A stretch of DNA of 64,000 nt from Rhodococcus sp. PAMC28707 (GTDB taxonomy: Bacteria > Actinomycetota > Actinomycetes > Mycobacteriales > Mycobacteriaceae): contig NZ_CP039253.1 of the NCBI RefSeq assembly GCF_004795915.1, forward strand, positions 1 through 64,000, given 5' to 3'. This document shows positions 28,039-36,456 of the stretch, piece after piece. The notes beneath the pieces are model-generated. The model had not been told where the DNA came from. It saw only the letters and a program-made list of their open reading frames with translations, and made no database searches. The translations under genes and the position numbers were made by a program. The stretch's first letter is position 1; the number at the start of each line of letters is the position of its first letter.

Positions 28039-28674
28039 GTGAACTCCATGTACGACTACATCCGCGACGGTGCGGAGATCTATCGACAGTCCTTCGCGAC
28101 CATTCGAGCCGAGGCGGATCTTTCGGCGTTCGCCCCTGACGTCGCGCAGGTCGTCGTGCGGATGATCCATGCCAGCGGTGAAGTCGACCTCACCGAAGTT
28201 GTCGGTGCCACACCGTCGGTTGTTTCCGCCGCCCGCTCTGCCCTTGCTGCAGGTGCACCGGTTCTGTGCGATGTCAAAATGGTCGCGGCAGGCGTCACAC
28301 GTCGACGGTTGCCCGCCGACAACGAAGTGATCTGCACGCTGTCGGATCCGAGAGTGCGTGATCTCGCGGCCAAGATGGGCACGACTCGAACTGCAGCCGC
28401 GCTCGAATTGTGGGGAGATCGGCTCGATGGCGCGGTAGTCGCGATCGGTAACGCACCGACAGCGCTGTTCCATTTACTCGAGATGCTGGCTGCAGGCGCA
28501 CCCAAACCCGCCGCGATCGTCGGAGGTCCGGTCGGTTTCATCGGTGCTGCCGAATCCAAGGAGGACCTCATCGCATCGAACTTCGGTCTCGAGTATCTGG
28601 TGGTTCGAGGACGGCGTGGCGGTAGCGCCATCACAGCCGCCGCAGTGAATGCCATTGCAAGCGAGGAAGAATGA
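28039..28674 (+). CDS. cobH: Precorrin-8X methylmutase
   Basis: Moves the C-11 methyl group to C-12 to form hydrogenobyrinate. The 211-residue protein carries [10 protein letters not shown] with the catalytic His44, the [11 protein letters not shown] segment and [14 protein letters not shown], all typical of CobH/CbiC. It starts with GTG at 28039 (ATG nine bases later is an alternative) and overlaps the next gene by four bases (ATGA), so cobG-cobH-cobIJ form one operon. Confidence 0.95.
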   Translation: MNSMYDYIRDGAEIYRQSFATIRAEADLSAFAPDVAQVVVRMIHASGEVDLTEVVGATPSVVSAARSALAAGAPVLCDVKMVAAGVTRRRLPADNEVICTLSDPRVRDLAAKMGTTRTAAALELWGDRLDGAVVAIGNAPTALFHLLEMLAAGAPKPAAIVGGPVGFIGAAESKEDLIASNFGLEYLVVRGRRGGSAITAAAVNAIASEEE

Positions 28675-30176
28675 GCATAATTCCAGGCAAGTTGTGGGGC
28701 GTCGGCATCGGGCCCGGGGATCCCGAACTGGTGACGGTCAAAGCTGCGCGGGTCATCGGTGAAGCCGATGTCGTGGCATTCCACAGCGCCAAGCATGGCA
28801 AATCCATCTCACGCGGAGTCGCCGCCGGCTATATGCGCGAAGGTCAGATCGAAGAGCACCTGGTCTACCCGGTCACCACGGAGAGCACCGATCACCCAGG
28901 TGGCTATCAGGGAGCTATCGACGAGTTCTATACCCAGACAGCCGAACGCCTTGCCGCACATCTCGAGTCCGGACTCTCGGTTGTCCTCCTCGCCGAGGGC
29001 GACCCGCTTTTCTACAGCTCCTACATGCACATGCACAAGCGGCTCTGCAACCGATTCGACGTCGAGATCGTACCGGGTGTGACTTCGGTGAGTGCGGCCT
29101 CGGCCGCACTGAAGACACCATTGGTCGAGCGCGACGAAGTCTTCACGGTGCTACCCGGAACTCTGCCTGTCGCCGAGCTGACGAGACGGCTTCGAAACAC
29201 CGATGCGGCGGCAATCATGAAGCTCGGGCGCACCTACCCCAATGTTGCAGCTGCACTGAAAGATTCAGGACGACTCGACGAAGCTTTCTACGTCGAACGC
29301 GCCAGTACCGGTAGCGAACGGGTTCTTGCCGCTGCCGACGTCGTCGCCGACGAGGTGCCGTACTTCTCCATCGCAATCGTGCCGAGCCCGGCGAACAATC
29401 CCGTCGAATCGCGCACGCTGGGTGAAGTCGTCGTAGTCGGCCTCGGTCCGGGTGCAGACAGGTGGACGACAGACGAGGTTCGTCATGAGCTTCGCGCTGC
29501 CACGGACCTCGTCGGTTATGTGACGTATCTCGACCGAGTGCCGTTGCAGGCCGGACAGATTCGGCATGCAAGCGACAACAAGGTCGAGTCCGAACGCGCT
29601 GCCTTCGCATTGGATCTCGCGAAGCGGGGTCGACGGGTTGTAGTGGTGTCGTCCGGCGATCCTGGAGTGTTTGCAATGGCCTCGGCAGTCATCGAGATCG
29701 CCGCCGAAGATCAATGGTCTACCGTGCCGGTGCGGGTCGTCCCCGGAATGACCGCAGCCAATGCGGTTGCAAGCCGCGTCGGTGCACCCCTCGGACACGA
29801 CTATGCCGTGATTTCACTGTCGGATCGCCTCAAGCCCTGGGACGTCGTGGCCGCCCGCTTGTCTGCTGTGGCCGAAGCGGACATGGCGATTGCCATCTAC
29901 AACCCCGCCTCGAAGTCGAGGACCTGGCAGATCTCTGCGACACGTGACATCCTCCTCGAACATCGTGGCCCCGACACTCCGGTGGTCATCGGTCGCGCGG
30001 TGGGAAGCGAAGACGAGTCGGTGACCACCGTCCGGTTAGCCGATCTCGCCGAAGCGAAAATCGATATGAGGTGTCTTCTCATCGTGGGATCCTCGCTCAC
30101 GGAGGTCATCGACACGGGTAGTGGCCCAATGATCTTCACGCCACGGAGATACCCTGCTGCAGAGGGACGAGCCTAG
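28671..30176 (+). CDS. cobIJ: Fused precorrin-2 C20-methyltransferase / precorrin-3B C17-methyltransferase
   Basis: A 501-residue fusion of two SAM-dependent tetrapyrrole methylases. The CobI half (1-245) begins with [20 protein letters not shown] and has [12 protein letters not shown] and [10 protein letters not shown]; the CobJ half (250-501) begins with [15 protein letters not shown] and has [14 protein letters not shown] and YNPASKSR. The fusion is known in actinobacteria. Its TAG stop lies in a CTAG shared with the convergent cobK stop. Confidence 0.95.
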   Translation: MSIIPGKLWGVGIGPGDPELVTVKAARVIGEADVVAFHSAKHGKSISRGVAAGYMREGQIEEHLVYPVTTESTDHPGGYQGAIDEFYTQTAERLAAHLESGLSVVLLAEGDPLFYSSYMHMHKRLCNRFDVEIVPGVTSVSAASAALKTPLVERDEVFTVLPGTLPVAELTRRLRNTDAAAIMKLGRTYPNVAAALKDSGRLDEAFYVERASTGSERVLAAADVVADEVPYFSIAIVPSPANNPVESRTLGEVVVVGLGPGADRWTTDEVRHELRAATDLVGYVTYLDRVPLQAGQIRHASDNKVESERAAFALDLAKRGRRVVVVSSGDPGVFAMASAVIEIAAEDQWSTVPVRVVPGMTAANAVASRVGAPLGHDYAVISLSDRLKPWDVVAARLSAVAEADMAIAIYNPASKSRTWQISATRDILLEHRGPDTPVVIGRAVGSEDESVTTVRLADLAEAKIDMRCLLIVGSSLTEVIDTGSGPMIFTPRRYPAAEGRA

Positions 30177-30913
30177 CCGGGAAGCGAACCAAGCCAGGCC
30201 AGCACGTCGTCCACGGTGTGAACCACACGTCGATCGGGTGGCACTGTCGGCCGGGCGATCATGATCACTGGAATGCCCAGTTCTCTCGCCGCGGTGATCT
30301 TCGCTTCCGTCATCACTCCCCCGCTGTTCTTGCTGACGACGGCGTCGATCCCACGGCGACGCATCAGTTCGATCTCGGCGTCGATGTCGAACGGCCCTCG
30401 CGCGAGCAATAATTCGTGATGGATCGGAAGTACCGGGTCCGGTCGATCGATGCTACGAATCAGAAACCAGCTGGATTCGACCGCCGCGAAGGCCGCTACC
30501 TCCTGACGCCCGATCGTCAGCAGGACGCGACCGGCGTCGGCTGGAATGGCCGCCGCTGCTTCGCCTGGGGTGAATACCTCTATCCACTGGTCACCGGGCC
30601 TGCGGGACCATGGCTTGCGATGCAGTCCGAGAAGCGGGATGCGATGGTGTGCAGCGGCGATGGCGGCGTTGTTCGAGATCGTGGAGGCGAAGGGATGCGT
30701 CGCGTCCACCATCGCGTCGATCTCGTGATCGTGCAGCCAGCGGGTCAGCCCGTCGGCCCCGCCGAACCCGCCGACGCGCGAAGTGCCCAGCGGGAGTTTC
30801 GGGTCCCGGACGCGGCCGGCCAGAGAAGTGACGAAGTCGAACCGATCGTCGCCGGACAACCGTGCGGCCAGCTCGCGCGACTCGGAGGTGCCTCCGAGTA
30901 CCAGCACCCTCAC
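30173..30913 (-). CDS. cobK: Precorrin-6A reductase
   Basis: NAD(P)H-dependent reduction of precorrin-6A to dihydro-precorrin-6. The 246-residue protein starts with VLVLGGTSESRELA, the nucleotide-binding motif, and contains VDATHPFA and the C-terminal VVSKNSGG, both signatures of CobK/CbiJ. GTG 30913 was chosen because it overlaps the cobL stop in GTGA; the frame upstream belongs to cobL antiphase sequence. cobM is not between cobL and cobK as it is in M. tuberculosis (from memory). Confidence 0.93.
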   Translation of the reverse strand: MRVLVLGGTSESRELAARLSGDDRFDFVTSLAGRVRDPKLPLGTSRVGGFGGADGLTRWLHDHEIDAMVDATHPFASTISNNAAIAAAHHRIPLLGLHRKPWSRRPGDQWIEVFTPGEAAAAIPADAGRVLLTIGRQEVAAFAAVESSWFLIRSIDRPDPVLPIHHELLLARGPFDIDAEIELMRRRGIDAVVSKNSGGVMTEAKITAARELGIPVIMIARPTVPPDRRVVHTVDDVLAWLGSLPG

Positions 30914-32121
30914 TGCTTGATCGATATCCACTGCGCAACGGGAAGTTGCGGTCGCCAACTCGTGAACGAGCCCAAAGGCTCCCCCCGGTAGATCTGAAAC
31001 TTTCGTAGCGAACCACCGTACCGATCCACACAGTGCAAAAGAAGCGCCTCGGATTCGGCCGTCACCGCATTCGCGACGAGTCTCCCCCCTGGTCGTAGTT
31101 GCGACCAACAGGCCTCGATCATCTCGCTCTGTGTCAATCCGCCACCGATGAACACCGCATCGGGATACTCACCGTCGCCGAAGCAGTCGGGTGCAGCGCC
31201 GCGAACCTGAAGCGCCGGAACACCGAGCGCACGTGCGTTGGTTTCGATCTGTGATCGCCGTGCTTCGAGAATCTCGAATGCGATAGCAGTGCAACGTGGA
31301 TCCGTTCGCATCCATTCGATACCGATCGATCCGGACCCGCCACCGACATCGAACAACACTTCTCCCGGCGTCGGGGCAAGCGCACTGACCGTCAAGGCGC
31401 GAACCTCGGATTTGGTCAGCTGACCGTCACCTTCGTAGACAGCGTCGGGCAGCCCTGGGATCCGACTGATCCGGGATGAAGTAGGCGAGAACACACACTC
31501 GACAGCGACGATGTTGAGCGAATCTCCGGGCGCCTCGCCCCACGTGCGCGCAGTACCGGTCACCGACCGTTCGGCGTGTCCACCGAGTTGTTCGAAGACT
31601 GTGACAACCGAGTCCGCGAACCCCGATTCACGTAGCAACGACACCACCTGAGCGGGGGTGTGCCGGTCTCGGGAAAGAACGATCACCCGGCCGCCATGAG
31701 CCAATGCGGGTAACAGGGTCGCGACTTCGGAGTTGACGAGACTGACTGCTGTGGTGGTGTGCACCGCCCAGCCCAGACGCGCGCATGCCAACGACATAGA
31801 TGACGGGGCTGGCATCACATGCAACCGCTGGGCGCCGAATTCCCTCGCCAACGTGACTCCGATGCCATGGAACATGGGATCCCCGCTCGCGAGTACGCAT
31901 ACCCGCTTACCGTCGAACTCGTCGATCGAGGCGCGCAGGCCAGGCAGCAACGGGGACGGCCACCGACGTACGCGATCGTCCGGTATGGGAAGCGTCGCCA
32001 ACTGCCGAGTCGAGCCGAAGACCACATCCGAGGACAAGATCACAGCCCTGGCGGATTCGGCTACACCTTCCCAACCGTCCGCTCCGATACCGACAACCGC
32101 GATCCGACCGACTGGGAGCAT
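30910..32121 (-). CDS. cobL: Precorrin-6Y C5,15-methyltransferase (decarboxylating)
   Basis: Bifunctional 403-residue enzyme: the N-terminal CbiE-like methylase (VVGIGADGWEG, VLASGDPMFHGIG) methylates C5, and the C-terminal CbiT-like half (LFDVGGGSGSIGIEWMR, VFIGGGLTQ) methylates C15 and decarboxylates the C12 acetate. ATG 32121 shares one base with the stop of the upstream reductase gene (TGATG), which implies translational coupling. The downstream end overlaps cobK. Confidence 0.94.
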   Translation of the reverse strand: MLPVGRIAVVGIGADGWEGVAESARAVILSSDVVFGSTRQLATLPIPDDRVRRWPSPLLPGLRASIDEFDGKRVCVLASGDPMFHGIGVTLAREFGAQRLHVMPAPSSMSLACARLGWAVHTTTAVSLVNSEVATLLPALAHGGRVIVLSRDRHTPAQVVSLLRESGFADSVVTVFEQLGGHAERSVTGTARTWGEAPGDSLNIVAVECVFSPTSSRISRIPGLPDAVYEGDGQLTKSEVRALTVSALAPTPGEVLFDVGGGSGSIGIEWMRTDPRCTAIAFEILEARRSQIETNARALGVPALQVRGAAPDCFGDGEYPDAVFIGGGLTQSEMIEACWSQLRPGGRLVANAVTAESEALLLHCVDRYGGSLRKFQIYRGEPLGSFTSWRPQLPVAQWISIKQ

Positions 32122-32894
32122 CAGCGAGGCATCTTTCGCCAGAGCCACGACGGCAGCAGATTCAATCCGGCGTACAAGGGTCCGAGAATGCCGGGCACCC
32201 ACACCCGAGACTTTCTTCGTGCCAGCGCATGCACGACGGCATCAGCGACTTGGCCTGGTGTACTGGAAAACGGTGCGGGGGACATCCCCTCGGTCATCGA
32301 TCCGATGACGAAGCCTGGGCGAACCAGTAGCAGCGATACTCCCGACCCATGCAAGGCATCCGCTAGACCGCTCGCGAAGCCGTCGAGGCCAGCCTTGGCC
32401 GAGCCGTACACATAGTTGGCCTTGCGCACGCGGATGCCGGCCACGGAGGAGAAGACTACGAGTTCGCCGCTTCCCTGTAGTCGCATCATCCGAGCCGCAT
32501 GAGTGAGAACGGAAACCTGGGCGACGAAGTCGGTATGCACGATCGCCATCGCGTGCTCGGCCTCCGATACTGCCCGTGACTGATCGCCGAGGATTCCGAA
32601 TGCCAGAACCACGGTCGCCAACGGGCCGTGCTCCTGCGCGACGGATTCGAGTAACTCGCCGTGCCGGCTCACGTCGTCGGCATCGAACTCCACCGTTGCG
32701 ACGCTGCGTGCGCCTGCGGCCTGCAATCGACCGACCTGCGAGGAAAGCTGATCGCTCCGCCTCGCAGCAAGTACGACGGTCCGACCGGCCGCAAGCCGCG
32801 TCGCCACCTCCATACCGATCTCGCTGCGGCCCCCTAGAAGCAGGACTGTGCCGGAACGGCGCGGAAAAGTATCACTGGGTGGAGTGGACGTCAC
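32121..32894 (-). CDS. SDR-family reductase, DprE2-like
   Basis: A 257-residue short-chain dehydrogenase. The nucleotide site is [11 protein letters not shown], and the catalytic Ser...Tyr-x3-Lys is in [20 protein letters not shown]. These segments, with FGILGD and SAKAGLDGF, resemble DprE2, the decaprenylphosphoryl-2-keto-arabinose reductase of arabinan synthesis, more than generic SDRs. From memory it corresponds to Rv2073c, also beside cobL. It is translationally coupled to cobL (TGATG). It is probably a paralogue rather than DprE2 itself, since no DprE1 is nearby. Confidence 0.83.
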   Translation of the reverse strand: MTSTPPSDTFPRRSGTVLLLGGRSEIGMEVATRLAAGRTVVLAARRSDQLSSQVGRLQAAGARSVATVEFDADDVSRHGELLESVAQEHGPLATVVLAFGILGDQSRAVSEAEHAMAIVHTDFVAQVSVLTHAARMMRLQGSGELVVFSSVAGIRVRKANYVYGSAKAGLDGFASGLADALHGSGVSLLLVRPGFVIGSMTEGMSPAPFSSTPGQVADAVVHALARRKSRVWVPGILGPLYAGLNLLPSWLWRKMPR

Positions 32895-32925
32895 GGCTTA
32901 CAGTGTCGCCGATTACGGTCATAGG

Positions 32926-33339
32926 ATGGCCACCACCCCCGCAGACTCCTCAGCCCTCACCGCCGCTGCGACCGAATTTCTCACCCAGCGTCATCTCGCA
33001 ACACTGACCACGCTCCGCACCGATGGCACTCCCCACGTCGTGGCCGTCGGATTCACCTGGGATCCCGATGCCCGTTTTGCTCGCGTGATCACACGCCGCA
33101 CGTCACAGAAGGCAATCAATGCTGCGCGAGGTGGATACGCGGCGGTCAGCCAGATCGAAGGACCTCTGTGGCTGACTTTGGAAGGTCCGAGCGAAGTTCT
33201 GACGAACCCCGACGACGTCCGCGATGCCGAACAGAGATATGCCGTGCGTTACCGAGTTCCCAGTGAGAATCCCGAACGAGTCGTCATCCGTATCGCCGTC
33301 CAGCGTGTACTCGGCTCCGCGTCGTTGCTCGCGCGTTGA
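32926..33339 (+). CDS. F420-dependent reductase of the PPOX class (Rv2074-like)
   Basis: A 137-residue split-barrel protein with [21 protein letters not shown] and [14 protein letters not shown], as in the family with M. tuberculosis Rv2074, an F420H2-dependent biliverdin reductase of the same length. ATG 32926 (sequence MATTPADSS) was chosen; the divergent SDR gene begins 31 bases away. It ends one base before the convergent peptidase gene. The substrate assignment is by family only. Confidence 0.85.
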   Translation: MATTPADSSALTAAATEFLTQRHLATLTTLRTDGTPHVVAVGFTWDPDARFARVITRRTSQKAINAARGGYAAVSQIEGPLWLTLEGPSEVLTNPDDVRDAEQRYAVRYRVPSENPERVVIRIAVQRVLGSASLLAR

Positions 33340-33340
33340 T

Positions 33341-34486
33341 CTACGTGGTCGGCAACACTGCCAGCCCATGCGGCCGGAGATTGACCGACTCACACCCGTC
33401 CGCGGTGACGATCACGATGTCCTCGATTCGCGCACCCCACTGACCTCGGAAGTAGATCCCGGGTTCGATACTGAAGGCCATCCCCTCGACCAATTCAATG
33501 TCGTTACCTGCCACGATGTAAGGCTCTTCGTGAACCGACAGACCGATTCCGTGGCCGGTGCGGTGCAGGAATACATCTCCGAGTCCCTCGGCGGACAGTA
33601 CGTCGCGCGCTGCCGCGTCGATGGTCTCTGCTCTGACACCGGGCCTGACTGCGTCGACTGCCGCCTGTTGTGCTCGCTCGAGAACGGCGTACTGCTCGGC
33701 AACTTCGGCAGACGGCTCGCCCAGAACGTAAGTCCGCGTCGAATCGGAGTTGTACCCCGGCGCGACAGGCCCGCCGATGTCGATCACGACGACATCGCCT
33801 GCCTCGATGATGCGCTCCGACACCTCGTGATGCGGATCCGCGCCGTGGGGACCGGAACCGACGATGATGAACGCTGCCTCGGTGTGCCCTTCCTCCACGA
33901 TCGCTGCGCCGATGTCGTGTGCAACTGCAGCCTCCGTTCGCCCGACTCTCAGGAAGTCCCCCATTCGGGCATGGACCCGGTCGATGGCGTGGCCGGCGCG
34001 CCGGAGCGCCTCGATTTCGGCGCTGTCCTTCGACATCCGCAGTTGCCGCAACACCACGGTCGCCAAAATCGGTGTCCGCCCAAACTTCTCGGCCAACGGC
34101 ACGAAGTGCAATGCCGGCATGGCGTCGTCGACCGCGGTCTTCGCGCCGGACGGCAATATGGCAGCGACAAGTGCGTAGGGACTGACTCCATCCACCCAAT
34201 CGGTAATGACGAGACCGAGATCACCGACCGCGGAATCCTGCAAGGCTGCCAACTCGATCCGCGGGACGATCACGGTGGGGCTCGAGCCATCCGCAGGGAT
34301 CACCAGGCAGATCAGGCGCTCGAACGAACTTGCCCGCGATCCGACTAGGTATTGCAGATCTGGACCGGGGGTGACCAGCAAGGCATCCAGGCCCGCCTGC
34401 CCGGCGTACTCGGCCGCGCGAGCCAGCCGCGAGGCATAGATTTCTGTCGCGAATCGGGTGGGTGACGACGTGGAATCGGAACTCAT
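33341..34486 (-). CDS. M24 family metallopeptidase (Xaa-Pro peptidase-like)
   Basis: A 381-residue protein with a creatinase-like N-terminal domain and a pita-bread M24 catalytic domain. All five metal ligands are visible: Asp236 (VIDIGG), Asp248 (NSDSTRT), His312 (TGHGIG), Glu341 (EPGIYF) and Glu355 (RIEDIV). It is probably a cytoplasmic proline dipeptidase or aminopeptidase P (PepE/PepQ type; Rv2089c by position, from memory). It is convergent with the preceding reductase gene and divergent from the exonuclease gene. Confidence 0.92.
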   Translation of the reverse strand: MSSDSTSSPTRFATEIYASRLARAAEYAGQAGLDALLVTPGPDLQYLVGSRASSFERLICLVIPADGSSPTVIVPRIELAALQDSAVGDLGLVITDWVDGVSPYALVAAILPSGAKTAVDDAMPALHFVPLAEKFGRTPILATVVLRQLRMSKDSAEIEALRRAGHAIDRVHARMGDFLRVGRTEAAVAHDIGAAIVEEGHTEAAFIIVGSGPHGADPHHEVSERIIEAGDVVVIDIGGPVAPGYNSDSTRTYVLGEPSAEVAEQYAVLERAQQAAVDAVRPGVRAETIDAAARDVLSAEGLGDVFLHRTGHGIGLSVHEEPYIVAGNDIELVEGMAFSIEPGIYFRGQWGARIEDIVIVTADGCESVNLRPHGLAVLPTT

Positions 34487-34513
34487 GACTTCAGGCTAAC
34501 GGCGTTTGGCAAG

Positions 34514-35488
34514 ATGATGTCCATGACAGCCCCGGGAACATCACCTCTTCTCCTTCTCGACGGAGCCAGCCTGTGGTTTCGGGCCTACTACGCGCTACCC
34601 GAATCGATCACGGCCCCGGATGGGCGACCGGTCAATGCCGTGCGGGGATTCATCGACATGATCGCTGCTCTGATGGCTCGAACCGAGCCGAGCCGTCTCG
34701 CCGTCTGCCTCGATCTCGATTGGCGCCCGAAGTTTCGAGTGGATGCAGTGCCGTCGTACAAGGCGCATCGCGTCGCAGAAGTACTGCCCAGCACCGGATC
34801 GAGCGAGGAAGTACCCGAAACACTGACACCTCAGGTCGAGATGATCATGGATGTTCTCGCTGCCGCGGGGATCGCAACTGCCGGATCGGTCGGACTCGAA
34901 GCCGACGACGTACTCGGAACTTTGGCTGCGCGCGAGCGAGAAGACCCGGTTGTCGTCGTCAGCGGAGACCGAGATCTGCTGCAGGTTGCATCCGATGAGC
35001 CCAACCAGGTCAGGGTCCTTTATGTCGGGCGGGGGTTGGCGAAGGCCGAGTTGTTCGGTCCAACGGAGGTAGCAGACAAGTACGGGGTTCCACTGCACCG
35101 GGCGGGCGAAGCATATGCCGAACTCGCCCTTCTGCGCGGTGATGCCTCGGACGGACTCCCGGGCGTGAAAGGCGTCGGCGAGAAGACTGCGTCGACGCTC
35201 ATGCTGCGCTACGGCTCGGTGGCCGATCTGCGCGCAGCGGTGAACGATCCAGCATCCGATCTAGCGAAGGGCATCCGAGCAAAACTGACCGCGGCGAGCG
35301 ACTACCTGGATGCAGCACTGCCCGTAGTTCGCGTCGTCACCGATGCCGAGGTCGAGTTCTCACGCTCGGACATCATCCCAGCTGTACCCGCCGACCCGGA
35401 TCGGCTGTCGCAGCTGGCTTCCGAGCTCGGAATCGGCAGTGCTGTGGACCGATTGACATCGGCACTTGGCACCTACGGCCGTCCCTGA
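34514..35488 (+). CDS. 5'-3' exonuclease (FEN/Pol I N-terminal-like)
   Basis: A 324-residue stand-alone homologue of the 5' nuclease domain of DNA polymerase I. Acidic metal-binding residues are in [12 protein letters not shown] (Asp16), [19 protein letters not shown] and [10 protein letters not shown], and the helix-hairpin-helix is [13 protein letters not shown]. It starts at ATG 34514, with ATG 34523 as an alternative. A strong hairpin follows its stop. From memory it matches Rv2090. Confidence 0.92.
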   Translation: MMSMTAPGTSPLLLLDGASLWFRAYYALPESITAPDGRPVNAVRGFIDMIAALMARTEPSRLAVCLDLDWRPKFRVDAVPSYKAHRVAEVLPSTGSSEEVPETLTPQVEMIMDVLAAAGIATAGSVGLEADDVLGTLAAREREDPVVVVSGDRDLLQVASDEPNQVRVLYVGRGLAKAELFGPTEVADKYGVPLHRAGEAYAELALLRGDASDGLPGVKGVGEKTASTLMLRYGSVADLRAAVNDPASDLAKGIRAKLTAASDYLDAALPVVRVVTDAEVEFSRSDIIPAVPADPDRLSQLASELGIGSAVDRLTSALGTYGRP

Positions 35489-35490
35489 CC

Positions 35491-35528
35491 CGAAACCCAG
35501 CTGCTCTCCGTAGCTCAGCTGGGTTTCG
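35491..35528. terminator. Bidirectional hairpin between convergent genes
   Basis: Two perfectly complementary 13-base arms (35491-35503 and 35516-35528, starting CGAAACCCAGCTG) enclose a 12-base loop, three bases after the exonuclease stop and before the stop of the convergent DUF4333 gene. The arm has a TTT run, but there is no long U tract, as is common for actinobacterial terminators. Confidence 0.75.
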
Positions 35529-35533
35529 TACGG

Positions 35534-35580
35534 CAGTTGGTCCCAGTACTTCAGCACTTCAGTTGGTCCCAGTACTTCAG
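35534..35580. repeat. Pair of 21-bp direct repeats at the end of the DUF4333 gene
   Basis: The 21-base stretch at 35534-35554 (beginning CAGTTGGTCCCAGTACTTCA) is repeated exactly at 35560-35580 with five bases between. The second copy contains the stop codon of the DUF4333 gene (35577-35579), so the first copy looks like a tandem duplication of that gene's last bases. Confidence 0.8.
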
Positions 35581-36410
35581 CGGGGACGTGATACCTCGTA
35601 GGTTCCGGTGTCATCGGTGAACGTCAACGTCACCTTCTTGTCGATGCCATCGACTCGCACCGAGCAATCGAAGGATGCACCTTTTTCGACGGCCTGGCCG
35701 CTAGGGCAATCTATGTTCGAAACGCTTGTGGCGCCGTAGGTTCCGGAGACGATCTCTTCGATTCCGGACTCGGCAGCGTCAGTATCGAGGGTCTTCGTTC
35801 CACCCAAGGTCGCAAAAAGCACTGCACCGATGAGAAGAATTGCGACGACCAACCCGCCGATCAGGAACAGGGGTGTCTTCGACTTGGTGCCCTGCGGTGA
35901 TTGTCGACCTGGATTCCACTGCTGCTGACCGGGCTGTTGACCTGGATACATTCCCCCGTACTGGCCCTGCGGGTTTTGTCCCTGTGGATACTGGCCCTGG
36001 GGGAACTGGCCCTGCGGATACTGCCCCTGGGGGAACTGGCCCTGCGGGAACTGGCCCTGCGGGAACTGACCTTGGGGGAACTGGCCCTGCGGGTACTGCC
36101 CCTGCGGGAACTGACCCTGCTCATACGACTGAGTTGGATAGTTGCCCTGCCCCCGGGGCTGCGCCGCATATTGCCCCTGTGGATAGGGCTGCTGCTGCGG
36201 GTAGCCCTGAGTCGGTTGGCCCGATGTGGGTCCGGCTTGGCCCCATGCTTGCTGACCAGGTTCTTGCTGACCGGGTACCTGTTGCTCCCATGGCTGACCG
36301 GTCGTTGGGAGTTCACCACCAGAATGGGTCTCCGACGCTGGTTCTTCCCGTTGTCCCTGATTGCGCGACCACTGCTCATCAGGGTTGTTCGGACCGTAAG
36401 GGCCGGTCAT
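35577..36410 (-). CDS. Repeat-rich membrane protein with C-terminal DUF4333 domain
   Basis: A 277-residue protein. Residues 1-175 are a hydrophilic Gln/Pro/Gly-rich cytoplasmic region containing ten tandem pentapeptides of the form GQ(F/Y/N)PQ at 99-150. A single membrane segment (LFLIGGLVVAILLIGAVLF, about 181-199) is followed by an extracytoplasmic domain with two cysteines (NIDCPSG, SFDCSV), as in DUF4333 proteins of Corynebacteriales. ATG 36410 was chosen because GGAGG lies four bases upstream; longer frame upstream lacks family character. By position it corresponds to Rv2091c (from memory). Function is unknown. Confidence 0.85.
   Translation of the reverse strand: MTGPYGPNNPDEQWSRNQGQREEPASETHSGGELPTTGQPWEQQVPGQQEPGQQAWGQAGPTSGQPTQGYPQQQPYPQGQYAAQPRGQGNYPTQSYEQGQFPQGQYPQGQFPQGQFPQGQFPQGQFPQGQYPQGQFPQGQYPQGQNPQGQYGGMYPGQQPGQQQWNPGRQSPQGTKSKTPLFLIGGLVVAILLIGAVLFATLGGTKTLDTDAAESGIEEIVSGTYGATSVSNIDCPSGQAVEKGASFDCSVRVDGIDKKVTLTFTDDTGTYEVSRPR
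35961..36116. repeat. In-frame 15-bp tandem repeat encoding GQ(F/Y)PQ pentapeptides
   Basis: About ten consecutive 15-base units encode the Gln/Pro/Gly pentapeptides of the DUF4333 protein. Units differ by a few bases (third-position changes and Phe/Tyr swaps), so the array is older and coding, unlike the perfect intergenic array near 47.5 kb. Confidence 0.85.
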
Positions 36411-36456
36411 CTCGCCTCCACTTGATTCGATGTCGTCACACCTTAACGGAATTACC

